From the NCBI GenBank assembly GCA_019671135.1, contig JAHRHY010000019.1:62001-126000 (forward strand): a stretch of DNA of 64,000 bases, written 5' to 3'. Shown one piece after another: positions 9,886 to 19,352 of this stretch. Under the pieces are notes generated by a model. It saw only the letters and a program-made list of their open reading frames with translations, ran no database searches and was not told the origin of the DNA. The position numbers and the translations under genes were made by a program. How positions within the stretch are numbered: position 1 is the stretch's first letter; the number at the start of each line of letters is the position of its first letter. The stretch is from Linnemannia hyalina (Eukaryota > Mortierellomycota > Mortierellomycetes > Mortierellales > Mortierellaceae).

Positions 9886-11139
9886 CTACGTACCTCTAAG
9901 CTCAATGGAAAGGCCGGGTTGCATTATTACTGCTTGATCCATTGGTGTGTCCTCATCAACATCAACATCACCATGAAGTTTAATACCAAGAAATTCGTTC
10001 TGGAGTTGTGCCATTGTATTTCCATCCTCCACTAGCGCACCAACATCAACATATCCCATTGGTTGCTCAACGTCGTTCTCTGTTGTCGGATACTCGAATC
10101 CTTCGCGAAGCCAAGCTGTATGAATTGGTTCTGCAGAAATCTTCAACAAAGCAACCATCTTTTTCATGTTTAAGAGTAACAAAGATAACTTCAACTGCAA
10201 ATTATATGTTTGTTTCTTATCCACCAACACAGGAGTACGATTGTTGTGTTTCTCAAATGTGGAACCAAGGTCTGCAAACAGAGATTCCATCTGCGAGCGG
10301 AAACTACCAAAGGTGGTATTGTATAACGCTTCTTCCTGTGTAAGTTCCTTATTTTTCTGTTTACGGTATGGATGAGCGAAATTTTGGATTCTAAGAGTGT
10401 CAGACTCATCTATAAGCCTCCTTAAGAACTGTGGATACCCTCCATCGAGAGCAATGCAATCCATCTCATGCACTCTCTTGTCCAACTTCATCGTTAGCAG
10501 CATTGTTCCATCAGCATTGTTCTTGCAAGATGCAGATTTGGAGACAAATAAAGCCATGCCATTACAATCCATTGCTACCTGTGTGCGTAACCCTGACTTT
10601 TTCAGCTTGTAAGAGTACATATCAGCACTACTCTCACCTTTGTATGTTGCTCTTGTATCATGACCATCAAGATGCAATATAACATGCTTAAATAATGGAG
10701 GATTCTTTTCCTTTGCAGACAATAGGCGTATTTTAATTGTGGAGAACATTGTTGCAATACAGTTGGTGATGTACTTGTTGTGCAAAGTATATTCTTTCTT
10801 ATAAAACACAGAGTGCATTGCATGAAAACTACTTTTTGGCATGTGTGGTTCCATTGCTTCCATAGACAGTCCTTTGACAAGATGATAGAGCATTAAAAGA
10901 CCTTTCTCCACTTCTTTGTATGGACCAGGATACTTAACCTTTGGCCAAATGTCAACAAGAAAGAAGTACACTGGAATAGGACCAAGGCGTCGATTTAGGG
11001 TTTCTTTTATTTGTGGCATAAACCCGATTTCCTTGCTTACAGTACGATGGTTATTACGTGGTGTAATTGTTGGCCATCCAGCGTTAAGGAAAGTCCAATG
11101 GTCATCAAGCAGTTGTTTGAAGTGTTTTGTTAGATCCAT
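9886..11139 (-). CDS. DDE transposase (DDE_Tnp_4/Harbinger-like superfamily endonuclease)
   Basis: The ATG at 11139 gives 417 residues; the frame continues 30 codons upstream without a better context. An N-terminal helical region is followed by an RNase-H-like catalytic core. The presumed acidic triad is D158 in HVILHLDGHD, D232 in CIALDGGYP and E285 in FRSQMESLF. The LDGGY and FR-x-ES-x-F signatures are those of DDE superfamily 4 nucleases. The frame is uninterrupted. The gene shares strand with the Cys/His-repeat gene and lies within the same pair of direct repeats, so the two probably belong to one transposon, as two-gene Harbinger-type elements do. The exact superfamily needs a profile search. 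Confidence 0.75.
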   Translation of the reverse strand: MDLTKHFKQLLDDHWTFLNAGWPTITPRNNHRTVSKEIGFMPQIKETLNRRLGPIPVYFFLVDIWPKVKYPGPYKEVEKGLLMLYHLVKGLSMEAMEPHMPKSSFHAMHSVFYKKEYTLHNKYITNCIATMFSTIKIRLLSAKEKNPPLFKHVILHLDGHDTRATYKGESSADMYSYKLKKSGLRTQVAMDCNGMALFVSKSASCKNNADGTMLLTMKLDKRVHEMDCIALDGGYPQFLRRLIDESDTLRIQNFAHPYRKQKNKELTQEEALYNTTFGSFRSQMESLFADLGSTFEKHNNRTPVLVDKKQTYNLQLKLSLLLLNMKKMVALLKISAEPIHTAWLREGFEYPTTENDVEQPMGYVDVGALVEDGNTMAQLQNEFLGIKLHGDVDVDEDTPMDQAVIMQPGLSIELRGT

Positions 11140-11301
11140 AATAATATTTATGTATTGGATTGTCATGACGTTAACCAACAATAACAATTTTTTAAAAATG
11201 CCCATACTTAACTGCATACACAATAGCATGTAGGATGGTATCTATCATATAGCAAGCACATAGTTGAGAATACAAATATATTTTTATATTTTTTTCGGTA
11301 G
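11140..11301. other. Upstream region of the transposase gene
   Basis: About 160 bp of AT-rich DNA lies between the transposase start and the right repeat copy. It ends ...TTCGGTAG directly against the repeat. Confidence 0.4.
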
Positions 11302-11795
11302 CGGCCCCTTCATGTGCAGAGGATATAAAAAGGCATATAAAAAATATCCAAAGCCCAAGGAACGGAGTGTTTACTTCCATAACTGGCATATCTCTTCATA
11401 GTGGGCAACAGAACACAGAATAAAATAGCAGTAGACAGCACAAGAATTTTTAAAATGTAATCTCTCCCCTGTATTTCGCCCCAAAGATACAGTTGAGAGT
11501 ACAAGTGCTTTAGATGATCACATACAAGAACTACTCTGGCGAATCTTGCAGTGAGGGTTACAGGTTAATAGTAGATGGACACATTCAAGAGTGTGGTGTG
11601 CGAAAAATAAGAAGACTTTGTTGTTTGGAGAATAGGTTGGTGTTTAGTAGGATAGTTAAACAAAAAATGTTACAATGGTTGTCTTATATGCTTGGTATCA
11701 TATATACATTCTCATCCCATAGTCGCTATGGATATTGTCGAGATCTACAGAGATGTAACAAACACCATATGATAACTTGGACGTGAAAGGCCTCC
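11302..11795 (+). repeat. Right copy of the ~495-bp interspersed repeat
   Basis: A full-length copy from CGGCCCCTTC to GGCCTCC, in the same orientation as the left copies and nearly identical to the outer left copy. Flanks are ...GGTAG on the left and AAAGTC on the right, so there is no target duplication of its own. That is what is expected if it is one end of a larger unit or has recombined. Confidence 0.85.
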
Positions 11796-11973
11796 AAAGT
11801 CACCTTCCTCGTCATTATCGCGCAAGTCTCCAATTGTCTCTTCCTCTTATTCCAGTTTGTTGAAACTATCAAACATGTTCGACAGTCCAGCTTTCCAATC
11901 CTTCCTGTGTGCGGTCGCGCCATCCAAGTTTACGGCTGAAGCCAACGAAGATGTCAAAAACTGTGTCGAGAAT

Positions 11974-14295
11974 CTAGACTACGCGAAACCCAGGCACAGG
12001 AACACCATGCCGCGTAACAACAAACCTGTTGTCCTCAATTTCGGCGTAGTGATCGGGACCATACAGATCGTTTAGGTGACGTTCAATCCGATTCGTTCCA
12101 TTGCCATCCCTGACGTTAAAAGCCTTGCTAAGGTCCGCCGAGCCCGTATTGTGACGTCCAAAATCCCTGATGGATGCCTAGATGAACAGTGGTCCAAGCA
12201 TGATGTCAAACCGAGGATATCCTTCGTAGGCGCGGGTCAGAACGTTTCCGTGGCCGGACCCAAGAGAAGTCTTGCCGATTTTGAGGGTGTCACAATGGAA
12301 AAAGTCCAGTGTAATGGTAGTTGGGTTGCTACCGTTGAGATCTGTTGCATTGAGCGCGATTGGTTTGGTGGCGCATATAAGCTGATGACATAGTGCCGTC
12401 TCAAAGTCGTCCTCGCCGTCACAAATTCGTCGTCTGGTATCCTCAGGTAGTGGAAGCGTCATGAACAGCTCTAGAAGTGCCCTCTGGGCGGGACGGCATA
12501 AAATGCGGTATTGTGTTCCGATCCGACCGACATCCTTGCACCGATAAATGAGTCGTAGATCCAAGAAGTCCCGTTCGAAACCGACTATGCCGGTGCTGTC
12601 GAGGAACATTTGCAGGAGGGCCTTGTAGAAATCGTTCTTCCTAAACGGAGTGCGACTTTTGTTGTACGTTTCTGCGGTAAATAGGAAATCCTTGGTTCGG
12701 CGTTCCATCCATTCGTGAAGGTCGTCTAGGGAGATCGGTCCCGGAAGATCCTTGACGGCAGCTGACAGATACACAAGCTCTCGCGGCACACAGTTTGCGA
12801 TTGCTGTGACCTCATCTCTGATGGCTGGTGCTGCCAGGTGACAATGCGTGTCCAGCAACTTGGAGAATACATGCTTTGATAGGGGGCCAACAAAAACCAC
12901 CGACAAAAACCTATAGGTTTCCTCCAGGATCCCCATCTCGTACTTGGCGTGCGCGGTGCCTGTGAAAACCACCCGAGACCCCTTTAGCCTTCTCCCCACA
13001 TGTGGTATGACATTAGAGGGACCAGCGACTTGAACTTGTCCGGCACGTAAGGCTCTTTTTCGAACAATTTTCTATGCTCGTCAACCAGCAACAGCGTCTT
13101 CCGATCCCGCGACATGAGTAGCGTCCCGAGGATTACTGACATAGCACTCCTTGATATGTTGCGTGTGCCGTCGTAGTCGTTTAAAAGCATCGCCAACTCG
13201 GCGCCGGTCAAAATATCTTTGTTGAGTGCCAGGAATCGCTTGACCACCTCCAGTGCTGACTCGTTCTCATCGTCTTTATCCAACACTCCGGCATCTGACA
13301 TGTAGAGGACAGGCCATCCTTCGGCATATGCCCTTGCTGTGAGGAAATAGGAGAGGTACGACTTGCCAACACCCATCGGACTGGAAAGGACTCGTCTGTA
13401 CGTAAACTCTTGGTCGCCACGCATGTCCTCCCAAAGTTTCAGCATTTGCTCAGTAACGAAAAGCCTGCGGCCTTGACCGTGACGTCCGAAATCCTTGGGG
13501 GTTTGGCCCATATGTGGTACATCGACTGAATCTCCAACTCGACAGTCACCTTTGAGGTGTGCTCGCGGCTCGGGTACAAATTCGGTGCTCGCAAGTATGT
13601 CGATCCAAGAAGGAGGCAAATCCACTAGGATTCCGTCAGATGCCGTAAATGGTTTCCAACCTTCCTCAATACGAATCCTCTTCTTCTGAGGTAAATAATG
13701 AGGATCTATTATTTGCTGAAAAAAAAGGAAAATAAGAAGTTTGTAATGTAGGGATGTTCATACAGAGTGATTTATCAAACTAGCGTTTACCTTGCTCATT
13801 CAGTCTCTTCATTGTCACAGCTAATGCATGCAACACAGACCATGATGAAATACATGCAATAAAGTCAGTAAAATGAACCAGCTTATGCTACATGATAGGG
13901 CTTGGTTAGAGAAAGCAAGGATACTGTACCTGGTGGAGATCGCTGGACAATGACGCGAATTGTGTCCTCAGGAAAAGCGGCGTCAAAGACCATCGAAAGC
14001 TTGTTGGTCGTCCTCAGTTTTTTTTCTTTGTCAAGTTGTTGAGCAAGACAGGGGTCTCGTCGTCGTCTGCATCTGGGATTGAGACGCGTCAGAGGGTGAG
14101 CTCGTCTGCATCAACATTATGAAAGCGATTGGTCTTCTTGGTCATAATGAGATCATGAAAGCGGTTGGTCTTCTTGGCCAAAATGACCTCCTTGAGGTCG
14201 CCGATGGTCTTGGTTGACTCGATCTCGACAGGGAACGCGTTGGTGGTAGCCTCTCCGTCAACAAGACAGAACAGGATCAGAGGGTTGTTGGACAT
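11974..14295 (-). pseudogene. Decayed Crinkler (CRN) effector-type gene
   Basis: Two exons can be followed. The first (13930-14295) begins MSNNPLILFCLVDGEA and is the ubiquitin-like CRN header ending in the LTL-x-RVSIP block. The second, after a 214-nt GT-AG intron (13716-13929), has the DLPPSW and GQTPKDFGRHGQG segments. It continues with a P-loop ATPase-like module (PMGVGKSYLSYFL; Walker-B-like LLLVDEH) and the family C-terminal domain. Breaks visible in the sequence: a direct repeat of 36 bp in the header (14119-14190), a stop at 14089-14091 where the family has Trp, loss of frame near 14033, loss of frame near 12985-12993, and in-frame stops at 12178-12180 and 11974-11976. It cannot make a full protein. 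CRNs are secreted or translocated effectors, or inter-strain toxins, with NTPase-nuclease cores; here only relics remain. Confidence 0.85.
14119..14190 (-). repeat. 36-bp tandem duplication in the CRN header
   Basis: ATGAAAGCG(A/G)TTGGTCTTCTTGG(T/C)CA is present at 14119-14154 and again at 14155-14190. It adds 12 residues (a doubled KKTNRFH motif) to the ubiquitin-like header. Confidence 0.85.
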
Positions 14296-14310
14296 GGTGT
14301 TGTGAAGCAT

Positions 14311-14660
14311 GAAAGGAAAGTAAGTGGAAGGGGAAAGGTGAGGGTTGTAAACAGAGTGAGGGTTGCGGAGAAGGTGCGGGGTGTAGTGAAGGCGAGGGGT
14401 GAAAAAAGAGACAAAAGGATAAAAGAAGGTGTGGGGTTAAAAGGAAAAGTAAGAAGGGGTGAAAAGGGCGTAAGAACGGTGGCAAAGGCGATGAAGGTGT
14501 GGAAATGGTGACAAAAAAGAAAGAGGGTAGTGAGACAAACGGAGGAGCAGAGTCGAAATAGAGCGATGAAGAGGCGCGGGTTGTGGTAAGGGTGATGAGG
14601 TGTGGAATGGTGGGAAGAAGGAGAGAAAACAAGACAAAAGAGGGAATGATGGAAATAATA
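14311..14660. other. Strand-asymmetric purine-rich tract upstream of the CRN relic
   Basis: The plus strand is strongly G/A-rich, hence C/T-rich on the coding strand. Long minus ORFs here (rich in S, P, L, F) reflect composition only. It probably contains the former CRN promoter or 5' UTR. Confidence 0.5.
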
Positions 14661-14661
14661 G

Positions 14662-14745
14662 GCTACGGAACAATGGGCGCAAAAATTGCGTCACCCAAGT
14701 GAGTAATCGTTTAGCCCGAACTTGACCCATGTATTGTTATTGTTA
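14662..14745 (-). promoter_or_regulatory. Shared upstream block, copy 1 (before the CRN relic)
   Basis: GAACAATGGGCGCAAAAATT, then GCGTCAC and GAGTAATCGT, followed by an ACCCATGTATTGT end. This matches 16413-16490 over about 80 bp at roughly 75-80 percent. It lies about 370-450 bp upstream of the CRN start on the minus strand. Confidence 0.65.
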
Positions 14746-14790
14746 CAGTCTATCAAATACGTAGTTTTTATTTCGCTTCTTCAGTCCACC

Positions 14791-16104
14791 TCAGGGCCAC
14801 ATCAACCACTCTCGATCTAGCGAAATCAAGGACGGCTCCTTATTGCGTATAGCGTACGAGAGCTCGCCGATCAATCTGCCAACGTTACTTGAATAGGTGA
14901 GGATCTGATGCTCACATTGGGCGGCAGCGTAAACATCCAGCAGGAAATCTCTCTCGAGCATATCCATAGGAACGCCTCGATCCCTTTCGTCGTACCACGC
15001 TTCGTTCGGCCTAGGGACGTCCAGGTACTGAAATCGGAAGTTCTTGTACTGCTCAGTAGACTTTATGACTTCGCCGTCGTCCGACATGATGTAGATGTTC
15101 GAAACCCCAGTCTCGCTCTTGTACTCCTCAGCCTTGCCCATGTAATCGGGAAACTCCAAAGGCGCTGCCTCCGAAGACTTGTCAGCGTGTCGCACATGAA
15201 CAGACATGCAAGGAGTCCGGATCGGAGAATGCCGTCGAAACTGCTCTCGGAACTGATAATTGGGTCGGGTGGCGTAGTAGACCACCATAGTTCTTAACCA
15301 GAATGGGTCCTTGTCCTCAAATCCAGGCGTTTTCGTCTTGGGGTATGACTGGCCGACCATATCATAGAGGTCAGTGCCAATTGTCTGGAAATTGATGGTC
15401 GACTCGTTCCAGTTGGCGAATAGATGCTCCGGAGGGGTGTTCTTGAATGCTCGCTCCATGTCTGCTTCGGTGCATGATGTCAGAGGTATAAAGTTGCTGA
15501 GAACTTCGGGGGTCATCAGGGTCATGTTGCGGTACAGACCGAAAGAGAGACCCAGAGCTACTGTGTGCCATTTGGATCCAAATCCGTGTTCGTTGGTTGC
15601 TCCGTTGAAGAAGTTGGCACATCGGTGTTGAATAAGATCTAGTTGTGACATAAAGGCGCTACGGCGGGGGTCGTCGAATGTCGTCAATAGCTCGTATCCA
15701 TCGCCTTGCATGATATCAACTATCCATCGAGACCGCCTTTGGACAAACTTGTCGACGGCATCTCCGAGTTCCGACCCTTCTCCTTGAACAATGATCCTAA
15801 AGGTGTATTCGCTGACGTCGCCGATGTGGTCCTTGGTGGTGACGATAGATCCATAAGTTTCGTCTTGGCAGCTGCCAATCGAAGCTGAGAAGTCACCGCA
15901 AATGTCGACTAAGGCAGCCTTGCTTGCTTCTGAATGGACGCAGACTGTGGCACCTCGGAGCAAGGGGCAGACAGGGGGTTTCTCGACAACTTTGAGATTC
16001 GTGTAGCCCTCGATCTTTTTGGTGATTATCAGTCGATAGAGCATGATGTTGTGTACACGGATCATCAACCCCATCCCGCAAGCAAGGGCGATTGCATAGA
16101 ACAA
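14791..16104 (-). CDS. GT23-like alpha-1,6-fucosyltransferase family protein
   Basis: The frame encodes up to 437 residues. A hydrophobic N-terminal segment (FYAIALACGMGLMI) suggests a type II Golgi membrane anchor. The catalytic region has MSVHVRHADKSSEA (the HVRR-T/S-DK-type GDP-fucose motif), then NIYIMSDDGEVIKS and TYSSNVGRLIGELSYA, the three C-terminal motifs of FUT8/NodZ-type GT23 enzymes. The start is unresolved: no ATG precedes the hydrophobic segment in frame, the first ATG is at 16074, and CTCTAG or CCTCAG just upstream could be an acceptor from an unseen first exon. It lies between the CRN relic and the Fanzor locus on the same strand. The product would transfer fucose to glycans. 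Family call moderate, boundary call weak. Confidence 0.7.
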   Translation of the reverse strand: MFYAIALACGMGLMIRVHNIMLYRLIITKKIEGYTNLKVVEKPPVCPLLRGATVCVHSEASKAALVDICGDFSASIGSCQDETYGSIVTTKDHIGDVSEYTFRIIVQGEGSELGDAVDKFVQRRSRWIVDIMQGDGYELLTTFDDPRRSAFMSQLDLIQHRCANFFNGATNEHGFGSKWHTVALGLSFGLYRNMTLMTPEVLSNFIPLTSCTEADMERAFKNTPPEHLFANWNESTINFQTIGTDLYDMVGQSYPKTKTPGFEDKDPFWLRTMVVYYATRPNYQFREQFRRHSPIRTPCMSVHVRHADKSSEAAPLEFPDYMGKAEEYKSETGVSNIYIMSDDGEVIKSTEQYKNFRFQYLDVPRPNEAWYDERDRGVPMDMLERDFLLDVYAAAQCEHQILTYSSNVGRLIGELSYAIRNKEPSLISLDREWLMWP

Positions 16105-16249
16105 CCGTCTGAGGACCTAGAGTGATGGCAAACATCCTTATAATTAGCTCATATTTGAGGGATCATCTATTTCAATTGTGATCATCCAGTCTGGTACAGC
16201 TGCTTCTACCTTTGCATTTGATGGAAATTTCATTTCCAGGCGTCCAAGT

Positions 16250-16349
16250 GATGAGACGCGTGCGAAGAGATGAGACGTGTGCGAAGAGATGGGACGTGTG
16301 CAAAGAGATGAGACGTGTGCAAAGAGATGAGACACGTGTGAAGAGATGA
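16250..16349 (+). repeat. 19-bp minisatellite, about five units
   Basis: GATGAGACGTGTGCGAAGA is repeated at 16250, 16269, 16288, 16307 and 16326 with one to three changes per unit, then decays. It lies 150-250 bp upstream of the fucosyltransferase-like frame. Confidence 0.9.
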
Positions 16350-16412
16350 GATGATGGAAGAAAGAACAAAAAAAAAAAAAGGAAGTAACTCGGTAACCTG
16401 TGAAAAATGCGA

Positions 16413-16490
16413 GCTACAGCAGAACAATAGGCGCATAAATTACGTCACCGAACTGAGTAATCGTTGCCGCAGACCAATGTACTGTACAAG
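16413..16490 (-). promoter_or_regulatory. Shared upstream block, copy 2
   Basis: GCTACAGCAGAACAATAGG, then GCGCATAAATTACGTCACCG and GAGTAATCGTTG match the block at 14662-14745 in the same orientation. It lies about 340-410 bp upstream of the fucosyltransferase-like frame, mirroring its position before the CRN relic. It is also 100-180 bp past the Fanzor stop codon, so it could instead be a transposon end. Confidence 0.6.
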
Positions 16491-16575
16491 TTTTGTACAT
16501 CGACACAAAGCGCTATCTATCCCTTCGACCGTTGCCAGTCACAAGGATAACTTGGTAAGACCTGTTCGGGGTCTT
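16483..16575 (-). ncRNA. Candidate guide-RNA (omega-RNA) region 3' of Fanzor
   Basis: Two hairpins lie just past the Fanzor stop. AAGACC/GGTCTT (16557-16562 with 16570-16575) has a 7-nt loop. TGTACAA/TTGTACA (16483-16489 with 16493-16499) has a perfect 7-bp stem and a 3-nt loop. Known Fanzor guide RNAs come from the region overlapping or following the 3' end of the gene and reach the element's end. Position fits; there is no covariation or transcript evidence. Confidence 0.3.
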
Positions 16576-16589
16576 TACAATTGTGAAGG

Positions 16590-19260
16590 TTAAACGCTGG
16601 GCCGAAGGAGAGAGATTGGTCGAGACTGATCGAAAAGCCATTGCTCAGCGATCAGTGCAATGTTGTGAGCTCCAACCGAGTCCCTGTTGATCCATCGACC
16701 ACAGGCGAGGCAGACACAAGATCTTGAAGTCGGCTTTGCCATCCTGGAGGTCTCTCCTCGGGCAGTGCAAGCTGGGCAAACGGTCGAGGACAGATATTCA
16801 TCAACCAAAACGACAATGTGGCCATGTGCTCGCGCCTACGTTAGATAGAAGATTGACGGTTATTGAATGGTCCCATAGCATAACGTTGACAATTGAGCAA
16901 GTAAATAATTGTTTGTCGCGGCATAATGACGGTACCTTCTTGGCAAAATGACTCTGTAATGTCTCATGCTTGGAAGCCAAGTTTATCCCCGTTCGAAACT
17001 TGCCGTTGCCAATAGCAATAAGACACGGCTCCGGTCCACAAAAGCGCAGGATTGCAGCCACAGCCATATCCAGTTCGGCACGAACGGCTTTCTTCTCCTC
17101 CCAGGCGGCTTTTTTCATGCGTAGTGAGCCTTCAAACTCCCGAAGCAAGGGCTCCGTAGACACTCTGACACGAACAGCATCCTCGAAATCCTCCACGGTT
17201 ACTTGGCCTTTTGGGGGCAAACAACTTTCGATCTCCTGGATGGACTGTACGTCTGTCCTGGCTCCCTTTGGATCGACACCCCTCGCCCAAATTCCTCCAT
17301 CGATACTCTCGCCCGGCACCACTTGAAGCTTCCTGTTTTTGACTCTCTCTCTTTCGGATCGCGCTGCAGTGGTGGGAGAGTATAAAGCTGCTCGACGTAT
17401 CATTAGGTTGGTCACAGGTGGATCCCCAGGGTCTGGTGCTCCATTCCACTCACGTTCGTGCTCGATCAGACATAAAGCCGCCGTCACCAACTCCCCAGGG
17501 TCCCACCCGCGACATTGTGGTATTTTTCCCTGGAATATCCTGGCGATAGCGTCCTCATCAGGCAAGACTTTTTCGATACGCATGACTGGATCCAGGGCTC
17601 CATGTGGCTCGTGTTTGGTGTCGTAGGCGAGGACCTGCAGCTCCAAGCCGTTACTTCGAATCATATTGTTCAAAGCATAGCGTGATTTTGTACTGGGGTT
17701 GGCGGGAAACTCTGGCGGTGATTGCGTACATGGTACTCCTTCATCCCGACAGTTCGCAGCAGCTCGAAGGTAGGCCAGCTTCCTGTTACAGTAGTCCTGC
17801 AATGACCGATAACCAAACCTAGAAGGATCACCTTCCGCAAGTTCTGCCATTCTTGTCGTCCGTTTTGCGTAGGGTGTCCGTCTCAGGTCTGGTCCTCCGT
17901 CGTTGTCGTGGCCAACGGGTCTTCTTCGCCCATAGAAAAGCGTCTCAAGCACTTTTCCATAGTCCGAATCAACACAATCCGACGCCTCCGCGCGACTCAA
18001 AATCGTCTCCACGATCGTCTTGGCTGGATTGTTCCTCGCAGTTCCTCCCCATAGAATTCTCCACACTGCTCGCTCCGGTATCATCACAAACGCACCCCGA
18101 AGCTTCGGCTGAGGACAGAACACAGGTCGCTTCTCTGCAGGTAGCGAGAGTAAGTGGTCCCACCAATCCCCGAGAAAGCCCGCCTTGAACTTGTAGCATC
18201 CGTCGTCGTCGGCCGCATATTCGTCTGATCCCAGGGGCTCAGTCGTTGGAGATTCGTCTAGAGCGTCGTCGTCCTGCTGTCGTTGGGCTTCAGGAGGCAC
18301 GTCTCCGTCAACGAGAGGTATGATGTCTTTGCTCCATCCCAGTTTTACCATCTACACAAAAGCGCGGGTAAGACATTGTTAGAGTACGAAAAATATTTTG
18401 ACATTGCATCAAACATAACTCAAACAAGAAAGAAATAAATACCTTTCCAGTGACAGTAGACGGTAGCTTTCTGAAGTGTGTGTGGAGACATACCATCGTG
18501 GCAAGTCCAAACTCCATCTGCATGTCGCCCAGGGGGATGTCGGTAGTGTTAATGGGCGAAAAGTGGGGAATGATCGTCTTGTATCGGGCATAGACCCTCT
18601 GTGCGAGCTCTCGAGCACGGATGGACTCGGACTTCTTGCACTTTTTCTCCATTCAAGGCCAACGACATTAATCCACGGATGAACATCTGACCGGAAGCCT
18701 TGTTCATCACCAGGTCCAGCAGATCGACATTCGTCACCCCTGAGGCTCCTTGCGGGCTAAACACTGTTGTGACTTCTTCCAGTAAAAACAGCTGTATCAT
18801 CCTGAACACGTGGGGACGAGCTTCATTGATCAGGCTCGTGGCCTTCTCCAGGCGGCTCGCAATGGTGTCGACTTGGTCATCAGAGATCCCGAGGGGTCGA
18901 AGGCTACGGCGCAGGCATCCTTTCAAGGAACCAACTGTCTGAGTTATCGTCGGAAAAGCAAACTTGAAAGCGTCCATAAGTTTTGGTGCTGTTGGGGTTG
19001 CATCGATGTCGCGTGGTCTCGCGAGTTTTTTCTTGGATGACGCCTTCCGTCTTTTGTTCTTCGACGAGCGGTCTGTCGACGATGACGAGGATGCTGAAGG
19101 CGAATCTTCAACAGCCTTGGGCTGCTTGTCGACGGGTCGCTTTTTTGGTTGTGACGGGGACATTGTCGACAGTTGATTATCAGAAACAGGGGTGGCTGTC
19201 GACGGATCACTGACTCTGTGGGGAGAGTACCGAACCTGATTGTCAGTGCGAGACTTGAAC
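16590..19260 (-). pseudogene. Fanzor (eukaryotic TnpB-like) nuclease part, with one frameshift
   Basis: Exons 18443-19260, 16936-18351 and 16590-16835 are joined by GT-AG introns of 91 and 100 nt. An N-terminal Ser/Lys-rich basic region precedes helical domains. The RuvC-like core shows CRGWDPGELVTA (first Asp). The second RuvC segment reads IAIGNGKF with Asn where TnpB has Glu, and LVDEYLSSTVCPAC brings a Glu just before the zinc ribbon, as in Fanzors with a rearranged glutamate. The ribbon is CPAC...CLAC, and NRDSVGAHNIA gives the last Asp. In the first exon the phase is off by one: near 18645-18652 (GGAGAAAAAGTGC) the upstream frame runs out while the frame one base away continues cleanly to the next exon, so one extra base is present. 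That is either a true lesion or a consensus error. If independent, the start could be the ATG at 19163; splice phase instead links it to the XPG part. Confidence 0.8.
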
Positions 19261-19352
19261 CTAATTAACCACAAAAAATAATAATTAGAGAGACTTAGAA
19301 ACATTTCCATAACTTGTGCAAACCCGGAGACGTCAATGTGATATTGTCTTAC
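19261..19352 (-). other. 92-nt intron joining the XPG part to the Fanzor part
   Basis: The donor is CCAG|GTAAGA and the acceptor is GGTTAATTAG|GTTCAAG. Exon phases (two bases left over, one base to complete) restore AGG and keep both sides in frame. Without splicing the XPG frame would end three bases after the donor G. This is the basis for calling one gene rather than two. Confidence 0.65.

Noticed and set aside
1..11795. The ~495-bp direct repeats as LTRs of one large retroelement
   Set aside because: Ends are CGGCC/GGCCTCC rather than TG/CA, ends are inverted-like, a nested copy has its own duplication, and no reverse transcriptase lies between them except the separate chromovirus with its own LTRs.
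14258..14730. Long minus frames rich in S, P, L and F upstream of the CRN relic
   Set aside because: They reflect a C/T-rich tract, with no conserved motif and competing overlapping frames.
16144..16436. Repetitive minus frames (HLFARVSSL-type) upstream of the fucosyltransferase-like gene
   Set aside because: They are translations of the 19-bp minisatellite.
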